A stretch of DNA of 64,000 nt from Fermentimonas sp. (GTDB taxonomy: Bacteria; Bacteroidota; Bacteroidia; Bacteroidales; Dysgonomonadaceae): NCBI GenBank assembly GCA_015478775.1, contig JADMKP010000004.1, positions 1-64,000 on the forward strand, written 5' to 3'. Made by a program: the position numbers and the translations under genes. Positions 17,443 through 27,976 of this stretch are shown in pieces. How positions within the stretch are numbered: the stretch's first letter is position 1; every line of letters begins with the position of its first letter. The notes below the pieces were generated by a model. It saw only the letters and a list, made by a program, of their open reading frames with translations. It had not been told where the DNA came from and did not search any database.

Positions 17443-17470
17443 ATCGGACAGTGCTGTCACACCGCCCGAT
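17443..17470 (+). promoter_or_regulatory. Hairpin between the anti-sigma gene and susC
   Basis: ATCGG at 17443-17447 pairs with CCGAT at 17466-17470, with an inner GACAG/CTGTC self-complementary stretch. It is followed by an AT-rich run but no clean T-tract. It may be an attenuator or an mRNA stabiliser separating the switch genes from susC; the function is a guess. Confidence 0.4.
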
Positions 17471-17531
17471 CATTAGAAAATTTAATTTAAAAACCGACCT
17501 TAATCAGGTAAACTAAATTCATAACAAATGT

Positions 17532-20500
17532 ATGGAAGAAATAACTAAATCTAAACAAATTGCTTATAAAATTTATAGGCGAAGCTTAATAATCATGAAG
17601 TTGTCAACTTTACTATTATTTATCAGCATTTTTAGCCTAACAGCCAAAAATGTTTATCCGCAACAGAAAGAGATTTCTATTGAACTGAGAAATGCAACTA
17701 TTACTAGTGCAATACTGGAAATAGAAAAAGCTAGTGATTATGTTTTCCTCATTACCGATGAGGCTAAAACAGAACTTAATAACAAAGCTTCTATTAGAGT
17801 TAATAATGAGAGCATCAGCAACATTCTTGATCTGCTATTAGAGGGAACCAATCTTGATTATAGTGTTGTAGAGAGACAAGTTTCTCTTTATAAGAATGAG
17901 GTGAGTGCAAACATTGCATCTGCTGCAACAATGATAACCGAAATTGCACAGCAAAGCAAACAGATTAGAGGACAAGTAATAGACAATGCTGGTATACCTA
18001 TAATTGGTGCAAATATTATTGAGGCTGGCACCACAAATGGTACTGTGACTGATATTGATGGTAATTTCACTTTGGATATTGCAAATGATGCGGAAATTCA
18101 AGTTTCGTATATAGGTTATCTTTCACAAACAATTGGTACTGCCGGACAAAGTAATTTTAATATTGTTTTGCAAGAAGACACTCAGGCATTGGATGAGCTT
18201 GTAGTTGTTGGATATGGTGTGCAAAGGAAAAAGCTTGTTACAGGAGCCACTGTACAGGTTGATGGTGGTGATATAACTAAATTAAGCACTACAAGTGCAC
18301 TGGGCGCTTTGCAAAGTCAAGCTCCGGGTGTAAACATTACTCAAAGCTCGGGTATGCCGGGTGAGGGTTTTAAAGTAAACATTAGAGGGATTGGTACAGT
18401 TGGCGACTCTTCTCCACTCTATGTAATTGATGGTGTTGCAGGTGGAAATATCAATTCACTTAACCCTTCGGATATTGAGTCTATTGATGTACTTAAAGAT
18501 GCTGCATCTGCAGCTATTTATGGTGCTCGTGCAGCAAACGGGGTTATTCTTGTTACCACTAAGAGAGCTAAAGCGGGCAAAACTGAGCTAACCTATGATG
18601 GTTGGATGGGAATTCAGAATGTTTATAAAATGCCTTCTTTGCTCAATGCCAGAGAATATATGTCGATAGTAAATGAATCGAGATTTAATGAAGGTACTCC
18701 TTTAATTGATTTTGAATCTGTTATACCAAATCAGTATCAATCTATAATGGATGGAAGCTGGAATGGCACCAACTGGCTGGAAGAAGCTCTTAATAAAAAT
18801 GCAAAGACTCAAAACCATGCTTTTGGTCTTACCGGTGGTTCAGAGCTATCGAAAATCTCAATGGGCTTTTCTTATACTGAGCAAGATGGTATTATAGGTA
18901 AACCCGTTGAACCTCATTTTAAAAGATATACCGCTAGAATAAATTCTGATCATGTATTATTAAAGATTAAAGATTTTAATGCTATAACTATTGGGGAAAA
19001 CCTAACATATACACACAATACAAACTCTGGAGTTGGAATTGGTAATATTTACTGGAACGACGTCCACAATTTGCTTGTAGGAAATCCACTTATGCCTGTC
19101 TATAACAGTGATGGTAAATATTATGATCAACCAAGTAAGGTTGCTGATAATTGGGGTGTTGCCGGTTTTATTGCTAACCCTATAGCTGAGATGCATTATC
19201 GTAGGGGACAGAACTTATCAAAAAGCCATTCGTTGTTTGCAAATGTTTATTTAGAGCTGCAACCAATAAAAAACCTGCGCTTTAGAAGCAGCTTTGGTTA
19301 TAGAATGAGCGCATCGAGCTATAGGCAATATACTCCAATATATAATTTGAGTACAACGACTGTAAACACAACAGATGACGTAAATCAGAATCAATCACTT
19401 GGATACAGCTACACTCTTGATAATACATTATCATATATATTTGACATGGGTGAAGACCATGGTCTTGATGCATTAATTGGACAATCGGCTGAAAAATGGG
19501 GAATGGGTGAAGGTGTTAGTGGCGGCAATTCAAATACTCTCTTCCCAGGATCATGGGATCATGCATGGTTAACAAACACTCAAGGTGTAACGGCTGGTGT
19601 TACTTCAGTTAGTGGTTCTCCATGGGGCGAAGGGGGATTAGCTTCTTTCTTTGGTCGTCTTAATTACGATTACAAAGAGAAATATATGGCTACTTTGATT
19701 GTTCGCGCCGATGGATCGTCAAACTTTGCAAGAGGTAACAGATGGGGTTATTTCCCTTCGGCTTCTGCTGGATGGTTGGTGTCTAATGAAGATTTCATGG
19801 AAGATGCAAGAGATTTTGTAGACTTCTTTAAACTAAGAGGTAGCTGGGGAAGAAATGGTAATGCAAGCATTTCGCCATTTCAGTATCTAGCAACTGTTTC
19901 ATTTGATACAAAGAATGGATATTATTTTGGAGATGATAAAGCTAACATTGTAACAGGTGGATATGCTGATATTCTTCCTAATCCTGATGTTACTTGGGAA
20001 ACTTCTGAGCAGCTGAACATTGGATTTGATTCACGCTTTGCTAATAACAGACTTGGTTTTGTTTTCGATTGGTATATAAAAACTACTAAAGACTGGCTTG
20101 TTGTTGCTCCAATATTGGCTTCGTACGGTACTAATCCTCCTTTTATAAATGGTGGTGATATCGAGAACCGTGGATTTGAAATTGGATTGGACTGGAACGA
20201 TAGAATTAATGATTTTACATATGGTGCAAACTTCAACATATCACGTAATAAGAATGAGGTAATTCGTATTGCAAATGCCGAAGGTATTATTCATGGTGAA
20301 GAAAACGTTCTTAGCCAGGGTACTAAAGAGATGTATAGAGCAGAAGTTGGTTTTCCGATTGGATATTTCTGGGGCTATAAAACAAATGGTGTTTTCCAGA
20401 ATGCCGATGAGGTGGCTGCTGCAACTGCTAAGCTTGAAGGTACACAGCCCGGTGATCTTATTTATGTGGACACAAATGGTGATGGAGCTATAACAGATGA

Positions 20501-21020
20501 CGATAAGGTGATGATTGGTGATCCTAATCCTGATTTTCAGGCCAACCTTTCACTAAACTTTGGATATAAAGGTTTTGATTTATCTTTCACAACTGTGGGT
20601 AAGTTTGGTCATCAGATTGCTAAATCTTATCGCTCGTTTGCCGACTCGCCTCTGCAGAACTATACAACTGATATCTTTGAAAGATGGCATGGTGAAGGAA
20701 CTTCTAACAGGTTGCCAAGACTAACAAGCGGTAGCAACCCTAACTGGCAAAATATTTCTGACATATACATTGAAGATGGTGATTATCTTAAGCTTCAGAA
20801 CCTTACAATTGGTTATGACCTCAAGCACGCTATCAAAAACATGCCTCTTAGCCAGGCTCGTATATACTTCTCGGCTCAAAACTTGTTTACTATTACCAAA
20901 TACTCGGGCATGGATCCTGAAATTGGATATGGTTTTGATCAGGGATGGGTTTCGGGAATCGACCTGGGCTTTTATCCTAGTCCAAGAACATATATGGTTG
21001 GTGTTAATTTAAAATTTTAA
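17532..21020 (+). CDS. SusC/RagA-family TonB-dependent outer membrane transporter with STN domain
   Basis: An 1162-residue TonB-linked outer-membrane importer. A long N-region ends in a signal peptide at about 22-44. An STN signalling domain follows at about 60-115, then a carboxypeptidase-regulatory-like domain (GQVIDNAGIPIIGANI). The canonical DELVVVGYGVQRKKLVTGA, a plug with LYVIDGV and SIDVLKDAASAAIYGARA, and a barrel ending in VGVNLKF complete it. It forms a pedal-bin pair with the SusD protein encoded 6 bp downstream and imports oligosaccharides, here probably from xyloglucan. The STN domain fits control by the upstream FecR/sigma pair. Starting at Met22 is possible, but the long N-region is common in this subgroup. 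Confidence 0.95.
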   Translation: MEEITKSKQIAYKIYRRSLIIMKLSTLLLFISIFSLTAKNVYPQQKEISIELRNATITSAILEIEKASDYVFLITDEAKTELNNKASIRVNNESISNILDLLLEGTNLDYSVVERQVSLYKNEVSANIASAATMITEIAQQSKQIRGQVIDNAGIPIIGANIIEAGTTNGTVTDIDGNFTLDIANDAEIQVSYIGYLSQTIGTAGQSNFNIVLQEDTQALDELVVVGYGVQRKKLVTGATVQVDGGDITKLSTTSALGALQSQAPGVNITQSSGMPGEGFKVNIRGIGTVGDSSPLYVIDGVAGGNINSLNPSDIESIDVLKDAASAAIYGARAANGVILVTTKRAKAGKTELTYDGWMGIQNVYKMPSLLNAREYMSIVNESRFNEGTPLIDFESVIPNQYQSIMDGSWNGTNWLEEALNKNAKTQNHAFGLTGGSELSKISMGFSYTEQDGIIGKPVEPHFKRYTARINSDHVLLKIKDFNAITIGENLTYTHNTNSGVGIGNIYWNDVHNLLVGNPLMPVYNSDGKYYDQPSKVADNWGVAGFIANPIAEMHYRRGQNLSKSHSLFANVYLELQPIKNLRFRSSFGYRMSASSYRQYTPIYNLSTTTVNTTDDVNQNQSLGYSYTLDNTLSYIFDMGEDHGLDALIGQSAEKWGMGEGVSGGNSNTLFPGSWDHAWLTNTQGVTAGVTSVSGSPWGEGGLASFFGRLNYDYKEKYMATLIVRADGSSNFARGNRWGYFPSASAGWLVSNEDFMEDARDFVDFFKLRGSWGRNGNASISPFQYLATVSFDTKNGYYFGDDKANIVTGGYADILPNPDVTWETSEQLNIGFDSRFANNRLGFVFDWYIKTTKDWLVVAPILASYGTNPPFINGGDIENRGFEIGLDWNDRINDFTYGANFNISRNKNEVIRIANAEGIIHGEENVLSQGTKEMYRAEVGFPIGYFWGYKTNGVFQNADEVAAATAKLEGTQPGDLIYVDTNGDGAITDDDKVMIGDPNPDFQANLSLNFGYKGFDLSFTTVGKFGHQIAKSYRSFADSPLQNYTTDIFERWHGEGTSNRLPRLTSGSNPNWQNISDIYIEDGDYLKLQNLTIGYDLKHAIKNMPLSQARIYFSAQNLFTITKYSGMDPEIGYGFDQGWVSGIDLGFYPSPRTYMVGVNLKF

Positions 21021-21026
21021 TAAATC

Positions 21027-22739
21027 ATGAATATGAAGAAAACAATATATATTGCTATAGTAGTTAGTTTAACATTACTTTTTCATGGGTGTGAAGACTT
21101 TCTTGATACACAGAACTACACTAAGCAAAACACAAGTAATTTTCCAATGTCAGTTGACGATGCAAAGAAGCAATTGACAGGTATTTACAGTACAATGAGT
21201 ACAGCGGTAAACAATGTTGCCGATACACATTTTTATATGGCTGAGCTAGCCTCTGACGATAGATTTGGGGGCGGAGGTGAGAATGATAAAGACATGCAGG
21301 GTTTTGATCATTTAATGAATACAAAACCTAACAGATTTGGAACTTACTGGGAAGCAAGATATCAAGGAATATTCCGTACCAATATGGCGTTGGAAACTTT
21401 AGAGAATCTTACGGATTGGGAAAGTGACGCTCAAAGAAGTCATTTTATTGGTGAAGTATATTTCTTAAGAGCTCTGTTTTATTTTGAACTTTCGCAAACT
21501 TTCGGTGAGGTTCCATTAGTTATTAAAACAGAAGCTGAGAACCTTCCAAAGTCTCCCGCTGAGGTTACTTATGCACAAATTGCATCGGATCTTAAGAATG
21601 CTATTGAAATGATGAATTCCACACCATATACCAGTACTGAATCAGGTCATGCTACCAAGTGGGCTGCACAGGCACTTATGGCTAGAGTGTTCTTGTTTTA
21701 TACTGGTTATTATGCTAAAAACGACCTACCTTTACCGGAGGGAGAGGGAAATGTAACAAGCAACGATATTGTTGCATGGCTAGATGATTGTATTGCAAAT
21801 AGCGGTCATGATTTGGTAAGTGATTATCGCAATTTATGGCCATATACCAACGAGTATACAGTTGAACATTATGATTTCACAAAAGACAAAGGTTTGATGT
21901 GGGAAGATGATGGTAACAAAGAGACTGTGTTTGCAGTTAAGTTTGGAACATCAGTTGACTGGGGTGATCAATTTAAAATAGGCTACTCTAATCAGTATAA
22001 TCTTCACTTCGGACTTAGATCTAATAACGGTGGTGAATCTACATTCCCATTTGGACAAGGATGGGGAGCCGGCCCGGTAAATAGTGAATTATGGAATGAG
22101 TGGTCTATGAGAGAGCCCAATGATGTAAGAAGAGCAGCTTCAATCCTTAATGTGGAAACTGAGCTAGATAGCTATGAATATGGCGCCGATACTCAAATGG
22201 AAGAGACTGGTTTCTGGCAGAAAAAATATGTTCCTATTACTGCATATGATAGCGACGATGTTTTCACTATTTCTTATGCTATTTTGAAAGACGATGCACA
22301 GGCTGATTATCAACTTGCGCATACTCAGGATTTAGTATTAATACGATTTGCAGATGTGTTGTTGATGCACTCTGAGCTGTCACAAACTAATACAGGAATT
22401 AATAGAGTTCGCGCACGCGCTGGATTAGAAGGGGTTCCCTACTCACTTGATGCTCTAAAGAGAGAAAGAAGATGGGAACTTGCATTTGAAGGCTTGCGTT
22501 ATTTTGACATTATGAGATGGGGTGACGCCGCTGATAGATTAGCAGCACAAGAAGGTGTTTCTATTAAAAACCGTGGTGTTGATGCTGTTATGAGAGGTTT
22601 TGGAGGTGGCTACAGAGCAAGATATGAAGCTACAGGAGGATTTTGGCCAATACCTAGTTCTCAAGTTGAGCTTTCGGATGGTATTCTTACTCAAAACGCT
22701 GGCTGGGGAACCCCTGATGCTGAGTTTACCGGATGGTAA
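21027..22739 (+). CDS. SusD/RagB-family nutrient-binding lipoprotein
   Basis: A 570-residue surface lipoprotein with the acylated Cys in LLFHGCEDFLD. The SusD signatures include YFLRALFYFELSQTFGEVP, ALMARVFLFYTGYY and, near the end, ERRWELAFEGLRYFDIMRWG. It caps the SusC barrel and binds the oligosaccharide. Its position directly after susC is diagnostic. A second ATG at 21033 is an equally good start. Confidence 0.95.
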   Translation: MNMKKTIYIAIVVSLTLLFHGCEDFLDTQNYTKQNTSNFPMSVDDAKKQLTGIYSTMSTAVNNVADTHFYMAELASDDRFGGGGENDKDMQGFDHLMNTKPNRFGTYWEARYQGIFRTNMALETLENLTDWESDAQRSHFIGEVYFLRALFYFELSQTFGEVPLVIKTEAENLPKSPAEVTYAQIASDLKNAIEMMNSTPYTSTESGHATKWAAQALMARVFLFYTGYYAKNDLPLPEGEGNVTSNDIVAWLDDCIANSGHDLVSDYRNLWPYTNEYTVEHYDFTKDKGLMWEDDGNKETVFAVKFGTSVDWGDQFKIGYSNQYNLHFGLRSNNGGESTFPFGQGWGAGPVNSELWNEWSMREPNDVRRAASILNVETELDSYEYGADTQMEETGFWQKKYVPITAYDSDDVFTISYAILKDDAQADYQLAHTQDLVLIRFADVLLMHSELSQTNTGINRVRARAGLEGVPYSLDALKRERRWELAFEGLRYFDIMRWGDAADRLAAQEGVSIKNRGVDAVMRGFGGGYRARYEATGGFWPIPSSQVELSDGILTQNAGWGTPDAEFTGW

Positions 22740-22766
22740 TAATTGATTTTTGTTTAATTTAAAACA

Positions 22767-23609
22767 TTGTATAATATGCGAAAAACAATAATATATAGTA
22801 TAGTTGCTTTAGTGGTTTTTCTTCTAAGTATGGCGTGTGAACCCATCGAAGACAGATTCCCAATGGGCGATGCACTTACTGCTGAGCAATTAGATATTTC
22901 AGCAACTCCGTTAATGGTAAATGGTAAAAGATCTAATAAGATTATAATGGAAAATCATAGTCCAGTTTTATCTAGCTGGAACTATGGTGTGGGTGTATCA
23001 CAAAAAATGACTGATACTGTTCTACTTGTAATTGAAGGTGATAATGAAATTATATTCACTGGACTTAATCCTGATGGAACTTCCATTACAAAATCTTTGA
23101 CAGTAAATGTGGAAGAACTCTCTTTTGCAGTACCTCAGGAATGGGCTTTACTTTGTGGAGATGGCACAAAAGAATGGGTGTGGAGTCCAACTGCTAGTTG
23201 GGGAAACGGTGGTTACCTTGCTAATTTTGAACCAGCATGGTGGGTGAATGATCCGGCAGGTGTTGAGGACCAAGTAGAGGGTGAAGGACTAGACGCAAGT
23301 ATGGTTTTCTCTATCAGCGGTGCTTCTCTTACTAAAAAACTAAACACCGGTGCTGAAGTAAAAGGAACTTTCTCGTTTGATATGAGTAAGGATAAGTATA
23401 CATCTGGCGGTGTATTATGGGCAATTGGTCAGTTCAAAACTGTTGGAACAACAATATTGTGTGGCGTTTCACCTGATGAGGGTAAAATACTTGTAAACAC
23501 TTACGATATTATTGAGCTAACTGCAGACAGACTGGTATTAGCTTACGCTCCAGCTGGAACTGGTGAGTGGGGAACAGCATATTTTTGGGTATTTGTTCCT
23601 AAAAATTAA
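22767..23609 (+). CDS. Predicted surface glycan-binding lipoprotein
   Basis: A 280-residue lipoprotein with the acylated Cys in LLSMACEPIED. The rest is beta-rich and full of Trp and aromatic residues (EWVWSPTASWGNGGYLANF, then PAWWVND), as expected for glycan contacts. No named family is certain. The gene occupies the place where SusE/F or surface glycan-binding proteins stand, between susD and the hydrolases, so polysaccharide capture at the cell surface is the likely role. Translation probably begins at the second ATG (22776). A strong hairpin follows it. Confidence 0.7.
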   Translation: MYNMRKTIIYSIVALVVFLLSMACEPIEDRFPMGDALTAEQLDISATPLMVNGKRSNKIIMENHSPVLSSWNYGVGVSQKMTDTVLLVIEGDNEIIFTGLNPDGTSITKSLTVNVEELSFAVPQEWALLCGDGTKEWVWSPTASWGNGGYLANFEPAWWVNDPAGVEDQVEGEGLDASMVFSISGASLTKKLNTGAEVKGTFSFDMSKDKYTSGGVLWAIGQFKTVGTTILCGVSPDEGKILVNTYDIIELTADRLVLAYAPAGTGEWGTAYFWVFVPKN

Positions 23610-23634
23610 TACTCGTAATAATGTAATTGATGAT

Positions 23635-23662
23635 CAGAGGGCAAATAAAAGTTTGCCCTCTG
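23635..23662 (+). terminator. Intra-operon hairpin between the binding proteins and the hydrolases
   Basis: A perfect 11-bp stem, CAGAGGGCAAA with TTTGCCCTCTG, closes a 6-nt loop and is followed by GTTATAATAA rather than a long T-run. It could be a partial terminator or a 3' stabiliser that keeps susCD mRNA more abundant than the hydrolase genes. Confidence 0.65.
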
Positions 23663-23692
23663 TTATAATAAACAGATAATAATTCATATAAT

Positions 23693-25123
23693 ATGTTCAG
23701 AGAAAAACTCTTTTACAGGATTATATTTTCATTCTTGGTCGTTTTTGTTGTATTGAGAAGCTGTTCCGATTCATTAAACCACCAGTTGAATATAAATAAA
23801 ACAAACTTTGAAGTATCTCACTTGGGAGGAACTATTGAAGTATTATTGAAAACTAATGGTATTTATGAGGTAAGCCCTGATGTATCATGGATAAAACAGC
23901 AGGTAGGCTCAAGAAGTTTGACTGATAAAACAGAATCATTTATTATTGCTTCTAACCCAACTGCATCCAAAAGAGAGGGATCTATTATATTTAAATTGAA
24001 TGAAATAACTGAAAGAGTAATAATAAAACAAGATGCAAATAGTAACATATCGATGAATACCGATGCAATGACTATGGCATCATTAATGACCATTGGATGG
24101 AATTTAGGTAATAGTCTTGAGGCAACAGACGGAACAAGCGCATCTGAAACCATGTGGGGTAATCCTAAAGTTACAAAAGGATTGATTGATGCTGTTAAAG
24201 CAGCAGGATTCAACTCCATTCGTATTCCTATTGCATGGAATGGCTATATTGAGAATAATTCTTCACATAAAATAAGTGATTCGTGGTTGAACAGAGTTGA
24301 AGATGTGGTAAATTATTGTCTCGAGAATAATATGTACACTATTATAAATATACACTGGGATGGTGGCTGGCTAGAGAACAACTGTTTACTCAACAAACAG
24401 GATGAGAATAATATAAAACAGCACGCACTATGGACGCAAATTGCAACACACTTTAGAGATTATGGTGAGAATCTGTTGTTTGCAGGAACCAATGAGCCTA
24501 ATGTTGATAACGCAACCCAAATGAGAGTGCTTAATTCATATCTGCAAACATTTATTGATGCTGTTCGCTCAACAGGTGGAAATAATAGTTACAGGAATAT
24601 CATAATTCAGGGTCCTTCAACAGATATATCCAAAACCAATGAACTAATGCTTACACTACCTGTTGATCAGGCAGAAAACCGTTTGATGATGGAGATGCAC
24701 TATTATTCACCATGGAACTTCTGCGGAATGGAAAAGGATGAAAGCTGGGGAAATATGTTCTACTTTTGGGGTAATGGATATCATTTTGAAGGTTCTGACA
24801 GGAATGCCAATTGGGGAGAGGAAGATTATGTAAACTCACAGTTCGCCTTAATGAAGTCTCAGTTTATTGATAAAAACATACCAGTAATATTAGGAGAGTA
24901 TGGTGTATTTAAACGTACTTTGTTAACTGAAGCGGAACAAACTGTTCATGAAGCATCGCGACTATATTATTTAGAATATGTTACCAATCGTGCAAGATAT
25001 TATGGTTTGGTACCTTTCTATTGGGATAACGGTGCATCTTCTTCAAGAATTTTCAACAGAAATGACTACACTGTAACTGATAAGCAAACATTAAATGCAC
25101 TTATGAATGGTGTAATAAAATAA
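23693..25123 (+). CDS. GH5 family endo-glucanase (xyloglucanase likely) with BACON domain
   Basis: A 476-residue surface lipoprotein with the acylated Cys at about 24 (VLRSCSDS). Residues about 35-113 form a BACON-type Ig-like spacer domain (VSHLGGTIEVLLKTNG, then REGSIIF). The GH5 barrel follows: GWNLGNSLEA, RIPIAWNGYI, TNEPN with the acid/base Glu268, and VILGEYG with the nucleophile Glu402. The architecture and motifs resemble the BACON-GH5_4 endo-xyloglucanase of known Bacteroides xyloglucan loci. It would cut the beta-1,4-glucan backbone at the cell surface. Next to GH31 and GH2 genes, xyloglucan is a better guess than plain cellulose. Confidence 0.88.
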   Translation: MFREKLFYRIIFSFLVVFVVLRSCSDSLNHQLNINKTNFEVSHLGGTIEVLLKTNGIYEVSPDVSWIKQQVGSRSLTDKTESFIIASNPTASKREGSIIFKLNEITERVIIKQDANSNISMNTDAMTMASLMTIGWNLGNSLEATDGTSASETMWGNPKVTKGLIDAVKAAGFNSIRIPIAWNGYIENNSSHKISDSWLNRVEDVVNYCLENNMYTIINIHWDGGWLENNCLLNKQDENNIKQHALWTQIATHFRDYGENLLFAGTNEPNVDNATQMRVLNSYLQTFIDAVRSTGGNNSYRNIIIQGPSTDISKTNELMLTLPVDQAENRLMMEMHYYSPWNFCGMEKDESWGNMFYFWGNGYHFEGSDRNANWGEEDYVNSQFALMKSQFIDKNIPVILGEYGVFKRTLLTEAEQTVHEASRLYYLEYVTNRARYYGLVPFYWDNGASSSRIFNRNDYTVTDKQTLNALMNGVIK

Positions 25124-25129
25124 TATAAA

Positions 25130-27976
25130 ATGCAACGACTATTTTTAATTTTAACTTTAATTTCCGCAGTACTTTTATCTGGATGTAAAAGCACAAGCTA
25201 CAAAAAGACAGACAATGGTATAATTGTAAACAATATCAGGTTACAGCCTATAAATGACAGGGTTATTAAGGTTTCGGCAATTCCTGAAGGTGAGTTTTCT
25301 TCCGAAGAGAGTTTGATTACAGATCCGGAACTTACATTTTCGGGTGATTTTATGGTAAGCGAGGACTCTGTGTTTGTTACTCTATCAACAAAAGAGATTG
25401 ATGCTAAGGTAAATAAAACAACGGGCGAAGTCTCATTTTTTGATAAAAGCGGTAGTATAATTCTGAAAGAGAATATTGGGGGTGGTAAATCATTTACACC
25501 TATTGAAGTAGATGGAACGCATGGCTACACATTGCACCAAGTATTTGAATCGCCTGATGATGAAGCATTTTACGGACTTGGTCAGCATCAGTCTGACGAG
25601 TTTAACTATAAAGGCAAAAATGAGTCGCTTTATCAGTACAACACTAAAGTTTCGGTTCCTTTTGTAGTATCAAATAAGAACTATGGTATTCTTTGGGATA
25701 ATTACTCGTGGACCAAGTTTGGTGATCCTAGGGATTACGACGAACTTAATCAGTTTAAGTTGTACGACAAGGATGGTAATGAGGGTGGATTGACTGCAAC
25801 TTACACTAATGAGAATAGTAGTGAAAGGGTTGTAAGGAAAGAAAGTGTTGTTAGTTATGAGGATTTAGAGAGGATTAAAGAATTTCCCCAAGGATTTCCG
25901 CTAAACGGTGCTAAAGTTACTTGGGAAGGTGAGATTGAGTCGGACAAGGATGGTGTTCATCGTTTTCATATTCGTTATGCTGGTTATACAAGTATATTCG
26001 TAAACAACGAGGAGGTTGTTGAGGAGAGATGGAGAACGGCATGGAACCCAAACGATTATAAGTTTTCGTATAGTTTAAATGCGGGCGAAAGTGTGCCTAT
26101 AAGAATTGAATGGGAACCCGATGGTGATATTTCGTATTTATCGTTGAGGGCGCTTGATCCAGTGCCTGATGAGATTCAAAATAAGTTGTCGCTATGGAGT
26201 GAAATGGGTGATGAGATAAACTATTACTTCATCTATGGAGAAAATATGGATGAGGTGATTAGTGGATATAGAACGGTGACTGGAAAATCGCAGATAATGC
26301 CTAAGTGGGCTATGGGTTTCTGGCAAAGCCGGGAAAGATATCGCACGCAAGATGAGCTTTTGACTACACTATCTGAGTTTAGAGAAAGAGATATTCCTAT
26401 TGATAATATTGTGCAGGACTGGTCGTATTGGCCGGTTGATGCATGGGGTGATCATGAGTTCGATCCGGAGCGTTTTCCCGATCCGAAAGGGATGGTGGAC
26501 TCGGTACATGCTATGAATGCTAAGATTATGATTTCGGTTTGGCCTAAGTTTTATATCACCACCAAAAATTATAAAGCGTTTGATGAACAGGGATGGATGT
26601 ATCAGCAGGCAGTAAAAGATAGTATTCGCGACTGGATATATCCAGGGTATATTGGTTCTTTTTATGATGCTTATGCTGTTGGCGCTCGCAAAATGTTTTG
26701 GGATCAATTGGAAGAGAAGCTTTACCCTTTTGGATTTGATGCATGGTGGATGGATGCTTCGGAGCCCAACGTTCAAGACAATACGTCTATGGAATATCGT
26801 AAGGCCCTAACCGGACCTACTGCACTTGGACCGTCAACTAAATATCTGAATGCTTACTCATTGGTTAATGCTGAGTCTATTTATAAAGGGCAGCGCAGTG
26901 CAGATAACGACAAAAGGGTGTTTTTACTTACACGATCAGGGTTTGCCGGGATACAACGGTATTCAACTGCAGTTTGGAGTGGCGATATTGGTACCAGATG
27001 GGAAGATATGAAAGCACAGATTTCGGCTGGACTTAATTTTGCACTTTCAGGAATCCCATATTGGACAATGGATATTGGTGGATTTTGTGTGGAGAGAAGG
27101 TATGAAAACGCTCAACGGATATATGATCAAACGGGTGTTGAAAATGAGGACATGAAAGAGTGGCGTGAACTGAATAATAGATGGCATCAGTTTGGTGCAT
27201 TTGTTCCACTATTCCGTTCGCATGGGCAGTTTCCTTACAGAGAAATGTTTAATATAGCTCCTGAGAATCATCCTGCTTATCAATCGATGCTATATTACAA
27301 TAAGTTGAGATACAGATTAATGCCCTATATTTATTCACTTGCGGGAATGACTTGGTTTAATGATTACACAATTATGAGAGCATTGGTAATGGATTTCCCA
27401 AAGGATAATAATGTTTTAAATATTAGTGATCAGTATATGTTTGGTCCGGCTATTATGGCGTGCCCCGTTTATGAATATAAAGCGCGAAGCAGAGAGGTTT
27501 ACTTCCCAAGTAATGAGGGTTGGTATGATTTATTTACGGGAGATTTTATTGTCGGTGGACAAACACTTACGGTTGATGCTCCATATGACAAAATGCCTCT
27601 TTATGCCAGTGCAGGGAGTATTATTCCTTTTGGTCCTGAGATGATGTATAGCAACGAGAAGCAAGCAGATGAGATTACTTTGTATGTATATGCAGGCAAG
27701 GACGGTTCGTTTACTTTATATGAAGACGAAGGGATAAATTATAATTATGAAGATGGTGAGTTTGCCAATATCACATTTGTTTATAATGATGCTGCCAAGA
27801 CATTGGAGATTGGTGATAGACAAGGAGATTTTGCTGGAATGCTTAAAGAGAGAAGATTTAATATTGTATATGTAAATGAAAGCAAACCGGTAGCATTAGA
27901 TTTTGAAACAGTAGGTATCGTTGTTGAATATAATGGTGTTGAACAAACAATTAGTTTATCTCAACAAGAAAAATGA
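25130..27976 (+). CDS. GH31 family alpha-xylosidase (likely) with inserted PA14-like domain
   Basis: A 948-residue lipoprotein with signal and acylated Cys19 (LLSGC). The N-terminal beta-sandwich is interrupted at about 215-340 by a PA14-like segment (SDKDGVHRFHIRYAGYTSI). The barrel contains the nucleophile Asp542 in WWMDASEPN and the acid/base Asp619 in WSGDIGTRWEDM. A PA14 insertion is typical of GH31 alpha-xylosidases such as those of xyloglucan loci, which remove terminal xylose from oligosaccharides in the periplasm. The start is 6 bp after the GH5 stop, so the two are cotranscribed. Confidence 0.9.
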   Translation: MQRLFLILTLISAVLLSGCKSTSYKKTDNGIIVNNIRLQPINDRVIKVSAIPEGEFSSEESLITDPELTFSGDFMVSEDSVFVTLSTKEIDAKVNKTTGEVSFFDKSGSIILKENIGGGKSFTPIEVDGTHGYTLHQVFESPDDEAFYGLGQHQSDEFNYKGKNESLYQYNTKVSVPFVVSNKNYGILWDNYSWTKFGDPRDYDELNQFKLYDKDGNEGGLTATYTNENSSERVVRKESVVSYEDLERIKEFPQGFPLNGAKVTWEGEIESDKDGVHRFHIRYAGYTSIFVNNEEVVEERWRTAWNPNDYKFSYSLNAGESVPIRIEWEPDGDISYLSLRALDPVPDEIQNKLSLWSEMGDEINYYFIYGENMDEVISGYRTVTGKSQIMPKWAMGFWQSRERYRTQDELLTTLSEFRERDIPIDNIVQDWSYWPVDAWGDHEFDPERFPDPKGMVDSVHAMNAKIMISVWPKFYITTKNYKAFDEQGWMYQQAVKDSIRDWIYPGYIGSFYDAYAVGARKMFWDQLEEKLYPFGFDAWWMDASEPNVQDNTSMEYRKALTGPTALGPSTKYLNAYSLVNAESIYKGQRSADNDKRVFLLTRSGFAGIQRYSTAVWSGDIGTRWEDMKAQISAGLNFALSGIPYWTMDIGGFCVERRYENAQRIYDQTGVENEDMKEWRELNNRWHQFGAFVPLFRSHGQFPYREMFNIAPENHPAYQSMLYYNKLRYRLMPYIYSLAGMTWFNDYTIMRALVMDFPKDNNVLNISDQYMFGPAIMACPVYEYKARSREVYFPSNEGWYDLFTGDFIVGGQTLTVDAPYDKMPLYASAGSIIPFGPEMMYSNEKQADEITLYVYAGKDGSFTLYEDEGINYNYEDGEFANITFVYNDAAKTLEIGDRQGDFAGMLKERRFNIVYVNESKPVALDFETVGIVVEYNGVEQTISLSQQEK

